From: Kitasatospora setae KM-6054
GTDB lineage: Bacteria > Actinomycetota > Actinomycetes > Streptomycetales > Streptomycetaceae
Assembly (NCBI RefSeq): GCF_000269985.1
Contig: NC_016109.1
Span: 6,847,001 to 6,911,000 of the forward strand
Length of the DNA: 64,000 bases
Reading direction: 5' to 3'
Every line of letters begins with the position of its first letter. Position 1 is the first letter of the stretch. The notes under the pieces were generated by a model that had not been told where the DNA came from, searched no databases, and worked only from the letters and a program-made list of their open reading frames with translations. A program made the translations under genes and the position numbers. Shown piece after piece: positions 1-10,338 of the stretch.

Positions 1-164
1 ACCGGCGGCGCGACCACCAGCCAGGCCAGGTCGCTCAGCTTGCCGGTCAGCAGGCCGGGCCAACTCCGCTTGCCCACATGGTCGTTGAACGCCAGCAGCA
101 GGACCGCCGCGCCCGTCCCCGGGTGCCCGGCCCAGCGCAGTACCGCCCCCGCCGCGCTCCGCAT
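1..164 (-). CDS. Partial hypothetical membrane protein (N-terminal end)
   Basis: Only 54 residues are visible, from the ATG at 164 to the left edge of the window. Two hydrophobic stretches are seen, separated by a segment reading GKLSDLAWLVVAPP, a pattern I associate with uncharacterised multi-pass membrane proteins of streptomycetes. It is divergent from pgm, with 220 bp between the two starts. No function is assigned; the reading frame and start are plausible but the protein is too short here to be sure of the family. Confidence 0.55.
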   Translation of the reverse strand, partial: MRSAAGAVLRWAGHPGTGAAVLLLAFNDHVGKRSWPGLLTGKLSDLAWLVVAPP

Positions 165-384
165 GGCACCGAGTGTCGGGCGGCCCGGGCGGTGCCGTCG
201 AGGCGACGGACGGTAGCGGTACGGTAACGGCGGGGCGGCGGCGGGCCGGTGGGCGGGAGGGCGGCACGAGACCGCCGCCGCCCGGTCGGCCGCGCGCTCC
301 CCGGTGTTCCCGCAGATGGGGCGGTGTGGCCCGCATGATGGTCGACGGGCATCCTTGCCGTACCGACCTAGGAGAGTAGCCACG

Positions 385-2028
<1,644 letters not shown>

Positions 2029-2049
2029 CCCGCCGCCCGGCCCCTCCCC

Positions 2050-2073
2050 GCACCCGCACCCGCACCCGCACCC
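2050..2073 (+). repeat. Short hexanucleotide tandem repeat
   Basis: Four consecutive copies of the unit GCACCC lie directly after pgm and run into the left arm of the terminator hairpin. Probably replication slippage; no coding role. Confidence 0.7.
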
Positions 2074-2099
2074 CTCCGGCTCGCACGCGCCGGAGGGGT
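2070..2099 (+). terminator. Hairpin terminator after pgm
   Basis: Perfect 11-bp inverted repeat (arms 2070-2080 and 2089-2099, 8-base loop) about 40 bases after the pgm stop. It has no U tract, as is usual for streptomycete terminators, and it separates pgm from the galT promoter. Confidence 0.75.
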
Positions 2100-2118
2100 G
2101 TTGCATTGTGGTGCACTC

Positions 2119-2132
2119 TGTTCGAAGATGTT
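2119..2132 (+). promoter_or_regulatory. Candidate galactose operator upstream of galT
   Basis: The sequence TGTTCGAAGATGTT carries two TGTT half-sites 10 bp apart, about 70 bp before the galT start. A matching element (TGTTYGAANNTGTT) lies on the other strand upstream of galK at 4600-4613 in the same orientation relative to its gene. The likely binder is the DeoR-type regulator encoded at 4700; that assignment is inference. Confidence 0.5.
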
Positions 2133-2200
2133 TGGTGTATCGGCTCGCTGTCCCTGCAGCCCCTGCCCCCGAGCCGCGAACCCCGACGAGGAGTGCCGCC

Positions 2201-3283
2201 GTGCACAAGACGGTGACCAAGCTGGCCGACGGCCGCGAACTGATCTACTACGACGCCGGACCCACCCCGCGCGACGCCGCCGACCGGCGCCCGCTGGAGC
2301 CGGCCGCGAGCGCCTCCGAGATCCGCACCGACCCGTTCACCGGCGACGCGGTCACCATCGCCGCGCACCGCCAGTCCCGCACCTACCACCCGCCGGCCGA
2401 CCAGTGCCCGCTCTGCCCCTCGACCGGCGACCGGCTCAGCGAGATCCCGGACGCCGACTACCAGGTCGCCGTCTTCGAGAACCGCTTCCCGTCCCTCGCC
2501 GACTCCTCCGCCGCCCACGTCACCGCCCTGGCCGACGGCCCCTACGCGCTCACCCCCGGCACCGGCCGCTGCGAGGTGGTCTGCTTCACCTCCGACCACC
2601 GCGCCTCCTTCGCCGACCTCGACGAGGCCCGCGCCCGCCTCGTCCTGGACGCCTGGACCGACCGCACCGGCGAACTGCACGCCGACCCCGCCGTCCGCCA
2701 GGTCTACTGCTTCGAGAACCGCGGCGCCGACATCGGTGTCACCCTCGGCCACCCGCACGGCCAGATCTACGCCTTCCCGTTCACCACCCCGCGCACCGCG
2801 CTCGCCCTCGACCGCGCCGCCGCCCACCTCGCCGCCACCGGCCGCAACCTGTACGACGACGTCCTCGCCGCCGAACGCGCCACCGCCGGACGGCCCGACT
2901 CCCGGGTCGTCACCGCCGCCGAACACTGGACCGCCTTCGTCCCGTTCGCCGCCCGCTGGCCCTACGAGGTGCACCTCTACCCCAACCGCCGCACCGCCGA
3001 CCTCACCACCCTCGACGACGACGCCCGCGCCGAGTTCCCCCGCGTCTACCTCGACCTGCTCCGCCGCTTCGACCGGCTCTTCCCCGCACCCGCCCCCTAC
3101 ATCGCCGCCTGGCACCAGACCCCCCGCCCGGCCCGCACCGAACTCGCCCTCCACCTGGAGCTGTTCACGCTGCGCCGGACCGCCGACAAGCTCAAGTACC
3201 TGGCCGGCACCGAATCCGGCGTGGGCGCCTTCATGAACGACATCCGCCCCGAGACCGCCGCCCGCACCCTCCGCGAGCTGTAG
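2201..3283 (+). CDS. galT: Galactose-1-phosphate uridylyltransferase
   Basis: Second enzyme of the Leloir pathway: transfers UMP from UDP-glucose to galactose-1-phosphate. The 360-residue product has the nucleophile motif HPHGQIY (His184-Pro-His186), the zinc-ligand pair CPLCP near residue 67, and the family pattern FENRG. GTG 2201 (MHKTVTKL) is preferred over GTG 2108 because GAGGAG sits 8-13 bases upstream and the extra N-terminal 31 residues would be unusual. It is convergent with galK; galE, which usually belongs to the same set, is not in the window. Confidence 0.93.
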   Translation: MHKTVTKLADGRELIYYDAGPTPRDAADRRPLEPAASASEIRTDPFTGDAVTIAAHRQSRTYHPPADQCPLCPSTGDRLSEIPDADYQVAVFENRFPSLADSSAAHVTALADGPYALTPGTGRCEVVCFTSDHRASFADLDEARARLVLDAWTDRTGELHADPAVRQVYCFENRGADIGVTLGHPHGQIYAFPFTTPRTALALDRAAAHLAATGRNLYDDVLAAERATAGRPDSRVVTAAEHWTAFVPFAARWPYEVHLYPNRRTADLTTLDDDARAEFPRVYLDLLRRFDRLFPAPAPYIAAWHQTPRPARTELALHLELFTLRRTADKLKYLAGTESGVGAFMNDIRPETAARTLREL

Positions 3284-3295
3284 AGGCCCGGCGAG

Positions 3296-3337
3296 CCGCA
3301 GGGCCCCGCTCCCGAGGAGGGAGGCGGGGCCCTGCGG
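3296..3337. terminator. Bidirectional terminator between galT and galK
   Basis: Perfect 14-bp inverted repeat, arms 3296-3309 and 3324-3337 with a 14-base loop, placed between the convergent ends of galT (3283) and galK (3380). It can serve both genes. Confidence 0.8.
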
Positions 3338-3378
3338 CGTTCCGGCCCTGCGGCGTTCCGGCCCTGCGGCGTTCCGGC
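3331..3378. repeat. Three tandem copies of a 16-bp unit
   Basis: Three identical copies of CCTGCGGCGTTCCGGC in a row. The first copy overlaps the right arm of the galT-galK terminator, and the array ends at the galK stop codon. Each copy repeats part of the hairpin arm, so the array probably grew by duplication of the terminator flank. Confidence 0.85.
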
Positions 3379-3379
3379 C

Positions 3380-4555
3380 CTACGCCACCCGGTGCGCGCC
3401 CTGCGAGGGCACCGCCGGGAAGACCTGCGGGTCGGCGAAGCCCGCCGCCGCGAACGCCCCGCGCACCGCCCGCTCGATCCCGGCCAGCCGGTCGGTGTCC
3501 GCCAGGACCAGCACCGAGCCGCCGAAGCCGCCGCCCATCATCCGGGCGCCCAGCGCACCCGCCGCGTTCGCGGCGGACACCACCAGGTCGGTCTCCGGGC
3601 AGGAGACCCGGTAGTCGTCGCGCAGCGAGGCGTGCCCGGCGGTCAGCACCGGCCCGAGCGCCCGCGGCTCGCCCGCGTCCAGCAGCGCGATCGCGTCCAG
3701 CACCCGCTGGTCCTCGGTGACGACGTGCCGCAGCAGCGGCCGCAGCTCGACGGGCAGCTTCTCCTCGGCCGCGGCCAGCTCCGCCGCGCCGACGTCGCGC
3801 AGCGCCCGCACGCCCAGCAGCCCGGCGGCCCGCTCGCAGCCGGCCCGCAGGCCCGCGTACGCGCCGTCGGCCAGGTCGTGCTTGACCCGGGTGTCGACCA
3901 CCAGCAGCGACAGGCCGACCGCCGCCAGGTCGAGCGGCACCTGGCGGCCGTCCAGCGTCCGGGTGTCCAGGAAGTACGCGTGGCCCGCGACGCAGCAGCT
4001 CGACGCCAGCTGGTCGAGCGCGCCGCACGGCACCCCGACGTACCCGTTCTCGGCGCGCTGGGCCAGCAGCGCCCGGCCGGGCGCGTCCAGGCCGAGGCCG
4101 TACAGGTCGTCCAGGGCGATCGCCGTGGCGCACTCCAGCGCGGCGGACGAGGACAGGCCGGCGCCGGTCGGCACGTCCGAGACGAACGCCAGGTCCGCCC
4201 CGCCCACCCGGTGCCCGGCCTCCGACAGCGCCCAGAACACGCCCGCCGGGTACGCCGCCCAGCCCGGCACCGAACCGGGCGCCAGCGCGGCCGCCGCGAA
4301 CTCGGCCACCGAGCCGTCGCCCTGCGCGCTGAACAGCCGCACCACGCCGTCGGCCCGGCGGCGGGCCGCCACCCGGGTGGTGTGCGGGAGCGCGGCGGGC
4401 AGCACGAAGCCCTCGTTGTAGTCGGTGTGCTCGCCGATCAGGTTGATCCGGCCGGGAGCGGCCCACACGCCGTCGGGGGAGCCGCCGAAGACGGCGGCGA
4501 AGACGGCGGCGATGCCGGTGTCGGCGGCGGTCTCGGCGGCGGGGTCGGTGGTCAT
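3380..4555 (-). CDS. galK: Galactokinase
   Basis: Phosphorylates galactose to galactose-1-phosphate, the first Leloir step. The 391-residue protein (GHMP kinase family) shows the galactokinase signature GRINLIGEHTDYNEG near residues 34-48, the ATP loop PTGAGLSSSAALE near 130, and the C-terminal GGGFGGSV motif near 345. It begins with ATG at about 4555 (MTTDPAAET). It is divergent from the DeoR regulator, with about 145 bp between the starts and an operator candidate at 4600-4613. Confidence 0.94.
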   Translation of the reverse strand: MTTDPAAETAADTGIAAVFAAVFGGSPDGVWAAPGRINLIGEHTDYNEGFVLPAALPHTTRVAARRRADGVVRLFSAQGDGSVAEFAAAALAPGSVPGWAAYPAGVFWALSEAGHRVGGADLAFVSDVPTGAGLSSSAALECATAIALDDLYGLGLDAPGRALLAQRAENGYVGVPCGALDQLASSCCVAGHAYFLDTRTLDGRQVPLDLAAVGLSLLVVDTRVKHDLADGAYAGLRAGCERAAGLLGVRALRDVGAAELAAAEEKLPVELRPLLRHVVTEDQRVLDAIALLDAGEPRALGPVLTAGHASLRDDYRVSCPETDLVVSAANAAGALGARMMGGGFGGSVLVLADTDRLAGIERAVRGAFAAAGFADPQVFPAVPSQGAHRVA

Positions 4556-4599
4556 CGGGCGCTCCAGCGGACGTTCACGGACGGTCTGGCGGTATATTC

Positions 4600-4613
4600 A
4601 ACACATTCAAACA
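4600..4613 (-). promoter_or_regulatory. Candidate galactose operator in the galK-deoR intergenic region
   Basis: On the minus strand this reads TGTTTGAATGTGTT, the same TGTTYGAANNTGTT pattern as upstream of galT, in a locally A/T-rich stretch. It is placed where it could control both galK and the divergent regulator gene. Confidence 0.5.
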
Positions 4614-4699
4614 CACCACACCAGACCCGAACAGGGTTGGTGCCCCACCCCGCCAACTATGCTGGGCGCGCCCCGCCCCCACCCCCTCCGGAGGACCCC

Positions 4700-5482
4700 G
4701 TGACCACCGACGGCGGACTGCTCGCCGACCAGCGCCGGGCCCTGATCCTCGACCTGGTGCACCGCGACGGAGCCGTCAAGGTCGCCGACCTCGTCGACCA
4801 GCTCGGCGTCTCCGACATGACCGTCCGCCGCGACCTGGACGCCCTCGCCCGGGCCGGCCGGGTCCGCAAGGTCTACGGCGGCGCGGTCGCCCGCACCGCC
4901 AGCGCCGAGGAACCCGCCTTCGAGGCCAAGACCACCCTCGCCCCCGCCACCAAGGCCGCCCTCGCCGAAGCCGCCGCCGCCCAGGTCCAGCCCGGCACCG
5001 TGGTCGCCGTCTCGGCCGGCACCACCGCCTACGCCGTCGCCGCCCGCCTGCTCGACATCCCCGGCCTCACCGTCGTCACCAACTCCCTCCCGGTCGCCGA
5101 ACTCGTCCGCGCCCGCGGCGACAACGGTCCCGCCCTGCTGCTCACCGGCGGCGCCCCCACCCGTTCCGCCGCCCTGGTCGGCCCGCTCGCCGACCAGGCC
5201 ATCCGCTCCCTGCACGCCGACCTGTTGATCATCGGCGCCCACGGCGTCAGCGAACGCGCCGGCCTCACCACCCCCAACCTCGCCGAGGCCCAGACCAACC
5301 GCGCCCTGATCGCCTCCGCCCACCGCACCATCGCCGTCGCCGACCACACCAAGTGGGGCGTCGTCGGCCTCAGCAGCTTCGCCGCCCTCACCGACCTCGA
5401 CTGCTTCATCACCGACCAGGCCCTCCCCGCCGACGCCCGGGCCGTCCTCACCGAGTCCTGCGCCGAACTCCTGCTGGTCTGA
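4700..5482 (+). CDS. DeoR/GlpR family transcriptional regulator
   Basis: A 260-residue DNA-binding repressor of the DeoR class. The N-terminal helix-turn-helix reads VSDMTVRRDLDALARAGRVRKVYGG (shown here only to locate it, residues about 33-57), followed by a sugar-phosphate sensor domain with VSAGTT and TNSLP motifs. GTG 4700 is chosen because GGAGG lies 6-10 bases upstream and the HTH then falls at the usual distance from the N-terminus. Its position divergent from galK suggests that it controls galK and galT, with a phosphorylated sugar as effector (inference). Confidence 0.88.
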   Translation: MTTDGGLLADQRRALILDLVHRDGAVKVADLVDQLGVSDMTVRRDLDALARAGRVRKVYGGAVARTASAEEPAFEAKTTLAPATKAALAEAAAAQVQPGTVVAVSAGTTAYAVAARLLDIPGLTVVTNSLPVAELVRARGDNGPALLLTGGAPTRSAALVGPLADQAIRSLHADLLIIGAHGVSERAGLTTPNLAEAQTNRALIASAHRTIAVADHTKWGVVGLSSFAALTDLDCFITDQALPADARAVLTESCAELLLV

Positions 5483-5516
5483 CCGACCCGGCCGCCCGGT
5501 TGTTAGGGTCGGCAGG

Positions 5517-6803
5517 GTGGGGGTGAACGGACGGATGGGTGTCGCGGTGTGGGCGGCGATGCGGCGGCCGGGGCGGTTCCTGGTGTCGTGGTGGCCGTGG
5601 CGGGCGTGGGCGCTGCTGGTGAGCGGCGCGGGGCAGGGGGTGCTGGTGCTGGCCGGGCTGGCGGTCGGGCTGGCGGTCGGGGTCGGGCTGTCGGTGTTCG
5701 GCGTCGGGGTGCTGGTGCTGGGTTGGACGGCGCTGATCGGGATCCCGGTCGGGGCGGTGGAGCGGGGGCGGCTGCGACTGGTCGAACCGGAGCGGCTGCC
5801 CGACCCGCACCACGGCGCGGCCCGCGGGCTGCGCGGGCGGCTGCGGGAGCGGGCCAGCTGGCGCGAACTCGGCTACGCGCTCGCCCAGTCCACCGTGTTC
5901 GCCGCCGTCGGCCTGCTGTTCGCCGCCGCGCTGGCGTTCTGCCTGCTGCTGGTCTCCGCCCCGCTGTTCATCCTCGCGGTCAGCCCCGACACGGTGATGC
6001 TGTGGCCCGGACGGCCGGTCTCCGGCCCGCTGGACGGCCTCCCGGCGAGCGCCGCCGGCCTGCTCGGACTGGTCGTCCTGGCGTACAGCGGCGGCCTGCT
6101 GGCCGGGGCCCAAGTGCGGCTCGCCCAGCAGCTGCTGGGCCCGCGAGACACCGACCTGGGCGTCCGGGTGATCGAACTCACCCGCTCCCGGGCCCGGCTG
6201 GCGGACGCCTTCGAGGCCGAACGCCGACGGATCGAACGCGACCTGCACGACGGCGCCCAGCAGCAGCTCGTCGCCCTCGGCATGACCCTCGGCCTGGCCG
6301 AACTCGAACTGGCCGAACTCGTACGGCGCGGCCACGACACCCCCGCCACCGCCCTGGTCGCCCGGGCCCGCGGCGAGGCCCGGCTCGCCCTGGAGCAACT
6401 GCGCACGCTGGTCCGCGGCATCCACCCGCAGGTCCTCACCGACCACGGACTCCCGGCCGCCGTCGCCGAGTTGGCCGCCCGCCACCCCGTACCGGTCCTG
6501 GTCGAGCTGGAGTTGCCGCACCGGCTGCCCGAACAGGTCGAGAGCGCGGCCTACTTCACCATCACCGAGGCGCTCACCAACGCCGCCAAGCACGCCGACG
6601 CCGACGAGATCACCGTCCGCGGCGGCCACCGCGCGGGCGCGCTGCGGCTCTCCGTCACCGACAACGGCCGCGGCGGCGCCGACCCGCGCGCCGGAGCCGG
6701 CCTGCAGGGGCTGGCCGACCGGCTCGCCGTCCTCGACGGGCGGCTCACCGTCACCAGCCCACCCGGCGGGCCCACCCGCCTCGACCTGGAGGTTCCGTGC
6801 TGA
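5517..6803 (+). CDS. Sensor histidine kinase (HisKA_3 type)
   Basis: Membrane sensor of a two-component pair. Residues 20-190 contain about four to five hydrophobic segments. The dimerisation/phosphoacceptor motif ERDLHDGAQQQ places His244 as the phosphorylated residue, and a HATPase_c domain follows with TEALTNAAKHA and DNGRGGA. The start is taken as GTG 5517, which would be leaderless (TAGGGT at 5504-5509); ATG 5535 is an alternative. The stop overlaps the response regulator start by 7 bases, so the two are translationally coupled. The signal is unknown. Confidence 0.85.
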   Translation: MGVNGRMGVAVWAAMRRPGRFLVSWWPWRAWALLVSGAGQGVLVLAGLAVGLAVGVGLSVFGVGVLVLGWTALIGIPVGAVERGRLRLVEPERLPDPHHGAARGLRGRLRERASWRELGYALAQSTVFAAVGLLFAAALAFCLLLVSAPLFILAVSPDTVMLWPGRPVSGPLDGLPASAAGLLGLVVLAYSGGLLAGAQVRLAQQLLGPRDTDLGVRVIELTRSRARLADAFEAERRRIERDLHDGAQQQLVALGMTLGLAELELAELVRRGHDTPATALVARARGEARLALEQLRTLVRGIHPQVLTDHGLPAAVAELAARHPVPVLVELELPHRLPEQVESAAYFTITEALTNAAKHADADEITVRGGHRAGALRLSVTDNGRGGADPRAGAGLQGLADRLAVLDGRLTVTSPPGGPTRLDLEVPC

Positions 6804-7468
6804 GGATCGTGATCGCCGAGGACGCCGTCCTGCTCCGGGCCGGACTGGTCGAACTCCTCGAACGGGTCGGCCACCGCGTCCCGGCCGCCGTCGGCGACGC
6901 CGCCGCGCTGATCCGCGCCGTCGACGCCGAGCGCCCCGACGTGGTCGTCACCGACGTCCGGATGCCGCCCGGCCACCGCGACGAAGGTCTGCGCGCCGCA
7001 CTGGAGTTGCGCGGACGCCACCCCGGCCTGCCGGTCCTGGTGCTCTCCCAGTACGTCGCCACCGCCTACGCCACCCGGCTGCTCGGCGAGGGCTCCGCCG
7101 ACCGAGGCGGCCTCGGCTACCTGCTCAAGGACCGGGTGCTGGAGGTCACCGACTTCACCGACGCCCTGGAGCGGGTGGCCGCCGGCCGGACCGTCATCGA
7201 CCCCGAGGTGGTGCGGATCCTGCTCGCCCGGCACACCGCCGCCGACCCGCTGCGCCGACTCACCCCGCGCGAGCGGGAGGTGCTGGGGCTGATGGCCGAA
7301 GGCTGGAACAACCAGGCCGTCGCGCAACGGCTCGGCGTCACCGAGGCGTCCGTGGTCAAGCACGCCGGGAACATCTTCATGAAACTCGACCTGGACCCGG
7401 AGGAGGGCAACCGGCGGGTACTGGCAGTCCTCGCCTACCACAACCGGGCGAACGAGGAAGTGAACTGA
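6797..7468 (+). CDS. NarL/FixJ family response regulator
   Basis: A 223-residue partner of the kinase just upstream. The receiver domain has the acidic pair ED near residue 8, the phosphoacceptor Asp53 in VVTDVRMPP and the conserved Lys in YLLKDRV. The C-terminal LuxR-type helix-turn-helix begins at LTPREREVLGLMAEG and continues through QRLGVTEASVVKHAGNIF. GTG 6797 overlaps the kinase stop codon region. The target genes are not evident from the sequence. Confidence 0.9.
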   Translation: MLRIVIAEDAVLLRAGLVELLERVGHRVPAAVGDAAALIRAVDAERPDVVVTDVRMPPGHRDEGLRAALELRGRHPGLPVLVLSQYVATAYATRLLGEGSADRGGLGYLLKDRVLEVTDFTDALERVAAGRTVIDPEVVRILLARHTAADPLRRLTPREREVLGLMAEGWNNQAVAQRLGVTEASVVKHAGNIFMKLDLDPEEGNRRVLAVLAYHNRANEEVN

Positions 7469-7475
7469 CGCCCGG

Positions 7476-8639
7476 TCAATTCCACTCCGGGCGGGCCGGA
7501 TCGCCGGGGGTGGGGGAGAGCAGCTCCGCCAGCCGGCGGGCCGACGCGTCCCAGGACCAGTCCCCGGTCACCCACTCCCGGCCGGCCCGCCCGAACTCCC
7601 GTGCCCGGTCCGGGTCTTCGAGGAACTCCAGGACCGCCTCGGCGACCTCCTCGGCCCGTCGCCCGTCGACCACCGTCCCCGTCCGGCCCGGCCGTACCGC
7701 GTCCGGCGCGCCGCCCGAACGCCCCGCCACCACCGGCAGGCCGCTCGCCGACGCCTCAAGGAAGACGATGCCCAGCCCCTCCGCCTCCAGCCCCAGCCGG
7801 CGGGTCCGGCACGGCATCGCGAACACGTCCGCCGCCGCGTAGAACGCCGCCGTCTCCCGGTGTCCGTGCCCGCCCGCGAACACCACCGAACCCGGCGGGC
7901 AGCGCCGGGCCAGCCGCCGCAACCGCGACTCGTCCGGACCCGCGCCCACCAGCAGCAGCACCGCGTCCGGCACCCGGCGGCGGATCAGCGGCAGCGCCCG
8001 CAGCAGCACGTCCTGCCCCTTGCGCGGCACCAGCCGGGCCACGCACAGCACCACCGGCCGCCGCCCCAGCCCGTACCGCCCGCGCACCGCCGCCCGGGCC
8101 GCCGCCGACGGCCGGAACACCGCCGGATCCACCCCCGGCACCAACCGCGCCATCCCCGCCGCCCCCGGCCCCAGCGCGGGCGCGATCCGCCGCCGGGTGA
8201 ACTCCCCGAGATACGTGACCGTGTCACAGGACGCGCCGACTCGACGCAGCAACCGCCGCGCCAACGGCGCCCGCGCCCACCACACCTCGTGCCCGTGCGT
8301 GGTCGCCACCACCCGCTCAGCCCCGGCCCGCCGCACCGCCGGCCCTAGCGCCCCGAGCGGCGCGGCCGCCCCGAACCACACCCGGTCGCACCCGTACCGC
8401 GCCATCAACCCGGCCGCCCGCCCGGCCACCCGCGCGGTCGGCAACAGCATCCGCACCGGCTCCCGCACCACCGGGAACGGCAGCCCCGCGTCGAACTCCG
8501 CCGCCCCCGGCTCGTCCGACGCCAGCACCACCACCCCCTCCCCGGCCCCGGACAGCCGGACGGCCAGCGCGTGCACGAAGGTCTCGATGCCGCCCTGCCG
8601 GGGCGGGAAGTCGTTGGTGACGATCAGGGTGGTGCCCAC
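7476..8639 (-). CDS. GT4 family glycosyltransferase (mannosyltransferase-like)
   Basis: A 387-residue cytoplasmic or peripheral glycosyltransferase with two Rossmann domains. The N-terminal TNDFPPRQGGIETFV and the C-terminal nucleotide-sugar binding region with EGLGIVFLEASASGLPVVAG are typical of GT4 enzymes related to phosphatidylinositol mannosyltransferases. GTG 8639 is supported by AAGGAG about 10 bases upstream on the minus strand; a much longer open frame upstream is spurious. It lies 62 bp after a membrane mannosyltransferase-like gene on the same strand, so both may act on a lipid-linked glycan. The acceptor cannot be told from sequence. Confidence 0.83.
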   Translation of the reverse strand: MGTTLIVTNDFPPRQGGIETFVHALAVRLSGAGEGVVVLASDEPGAAEFDAGLPFPVVREPVRMLLPTARVAGRAAGLMARYGCDRVWFGAAAPLGALGPAVRRAGAERVVATTHGHEVWWARAPLARRLLRRVGASCDTVTYLGEFTRRRIAPALGPGAAGMARLVPGVDPAVFRPSAAARAAVRGRYGLGRRPVVLCVARLVPRKGQDVLLRALPLIRRRVPDAVLLLVGAGPDESRLRRLARRCPPGSVVFAGGHGHRETAAFYAAADVFAMPCRTRRLGLEAEGLGIVFLEASASGLPVVAGRSGGAPDAVRPGRTGTVVDGRRAEEVAEAVLEFLEDPDRAREFGRAGREWVTGDWSWDASARRLAELLSPTPGDPARPEWN

Positions 8640-8701
8640 GGTAATGCTCCTTCGCGGAACGGACGGGAGGGGAGGGGGAGGCAGCGGGAGTAGGGGCGGG
8701 C

Positions 8702-10201
8702 TCAGCGGCTTCGGGGGGCGGTCGCCAGGCGGGTGAAGGCGGAGAGGAACAGGGGCAGCGCCAGATAGCCGAAGCGGCCGGCGGGGGCGAGCAGGAAGGC
8801 CAGGGCCAGGCCCGCCGCCAGGCGGTCGGCGGCGGCGACCGCGTGCCGGGGCGGGCGCAGCAGCAGGGACAGGGCCACGGCTGCCCCGCCGAGCAGCAGC
8901 AGTCCGACCGCCGCCCCCCACCCGGCCGGGCCGAGGTCCGCGAGCAGCCGGCCCGGCAGCGGGCTCGCCGCCGGGGTGGGCCACGGGCCCCGGCCCAGCG
9001 GGAACGCGAAGACCTGCCGCAGCAGCGGCCCCGGCGCCCGGACCAGCCACGGTGCCACCAGCAGCGCCGTGCCCGCCACCGCCACCCCGGCGCAGCGCAG
9101 CGCCGCCCGCCGTCCCGCGGTCACCGCGAGCAGTGCCACCACCACCGGGACGGCGGGCCAGGCCGTCCACTTGAGCGCACCCGCCACCGCCAGCGCCGCC
9201 CCCGCCCCGGCCGGCCGGCGGGCCGCGCCGAGGGCCAGCGCCAGACAGAGCAGCCCCGTCAGCGGCAGGTCCACCCCGCTGGCCGCCACCCCCAGCGCCA
9301 CCGGCGGCGACGCCAGCAGCGCGACCAGCCCGGTCCGGGCGGCGGCCGGTTCGGTACGGCCGGTTCCCAGGGCCTGCGTGGGGGAGGGGAGTTCGAGGAC
9401 ACCGACGCGCGCGGATCGCGTCGGCGTGCGCGCGGGCGAGGGAACTCCCGTGCGCTGCGGCGGAGTCGATGCGGTCGTGACCGACTCCCACCGCCAGGAA
9501 CGGAGTTGCCGCCCTCCCCGGTCGTGGTCCCGGTCGCGGCTGCGTGCCCCGGTCGGCGCCAGGTGGCGCCAGGCGGCCCGGCCGGTGGCCAGGAAGGCGG
9601 TGGCGCACCAGAGCCGGGGATCGGTCGCGGGGCCTGCCGCCCGGCCGAGGAGGGCGTGCGGCAGGCCGAACGCGGCCAGGCCGGGGAGGTAGGGGGTGAC
9701 CTCGGCGGGCCCGGCCGGGGCGTCCAGGTAGGGGGAGCCGTGGGCCAGCAGCAGCTCGCCGGCCCGGGCCAGCACGGACACCTCGCTCTGGCCGGAGCCG
9801 CTGCCGACCAGCAGGGCGAGCGGGAGCAGCACGGCCCCGCCGAACGCCGTCCACCCGGACAGCGCCACCGCTCGACGTGCCCGATCGCGACCACCGGGCG
9901 ACGGTGGCAGTGGCAGTGGCAGGGGCAGCAGGGCGACCACCGCCGCCGCCAGGTAACCGGCGGCGGCGAGGGCACCCCAGACGCGGTGCGGGCCGAGCGG
10001 GGAGATCAGCGGGAAGAGGGCGGCCCAGCCGGCGCAGCCCAGCCAGCCCGCGCACCACCGCAGCCGTCGGCCCGGCGGCGGGCCCGGCGGCAGGTCCGGT
10101 TGCGAGCTCGGCGTCCGGCCCGCCGCCGGTTCGGGCAAGGGTGGTCGGGGGTGTCGGTCGGTCACCCGGTCCATTCCAGTACGGCGGCCGGTCGGCGTCA
10201 T
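8702..10201 (-). CDS. Polyprenol-phosphate-dependent mannosyltransferase-like membrane protein (GT87-like)
   Basis: About 499 residues with roughly ten hydrophobic segments. The luminal motif TPYLPG and the overall layout resemble actinobacterial membrane alpha-mannosyltransferases that use polyprenol-phosphate mannose. The middle third holds a polar, Arg/Thr-rich insert (coded by about 9340-9560) that interrupts the membrane segments and contains a nested palindrome. The start is uncertain: ATG 10201 is given, ATG 10174 is also possible, and neither has a clear ribosome site. Probably co-transcribed with the GT4 gene downstream. Confidence 0.7.
   Translation of the reverse strand: MTPTGRRTGMDRVTDRHPRPPLPEPAAGRTPSSQPDLPPGPPPGRRLRWCAGWLGCAGWAALFPLISPLGPHRVWGALAAAGYLAAAVVALLPLPLPLPPSPGGRDRARRAVALSGWTAFGGAVLLPLALLVGSGSGQSEVSVLARAGELLLAHGSPYLDAPAGPAEVTPYLPGLAAFGLPHALLGRAAGPATDPRLWCATAFLATGRAAWRHLAPTGARSRDRDHDRGGRQLRSWRWESVTTASTPPQRTGVPSPARTPTRSARVGVLELPSPTQALGTGRTEPAAARTGLVALLASPPVALGVAASGVDLPLTGLLCLALALGAARRPAGAGAALAVAGALKWTAWPAVPVVVALLAVTAGRRAALRCAGVAVAGTALLVAPWLVRAPGPLLRQVFAFPLGRGPWPTPAASPLPGRLLADLGPAGWGAAVGLLLLGGAAVALSLLLRPPRHAVAAADRLAAGLALAFLLAPAGRFGYLALPLFLSAFTRLATAPRSR
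9387..9449. repeat. Nested palindrome inside the mannosyltransferase gene
   Basis: The outer 8-bp arms are 9387-9394 (GGGAGTTC) and 9442-9449 (GAACTCCC). Between them lies a second perfect 8-bp inverted repeat, 9402-9409 with 9417-9424. The element falls in the part of the protein that looks like a polar insert between membrane helices. Confidence 0.55.
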
Positions 10202-10338
10202 GACGGCCAGGTGGAGGCCCGTGGTCGGGTTTTCCCTACCACTGGCGGCCGGTCCGGCGGGCCGGATCGGCTTGCCGATCCGTGCCACTTGGTCTGGACC
10301 GCTGGACGTTTCGCGGGCCGCTTGCGCACACTGGCGCG

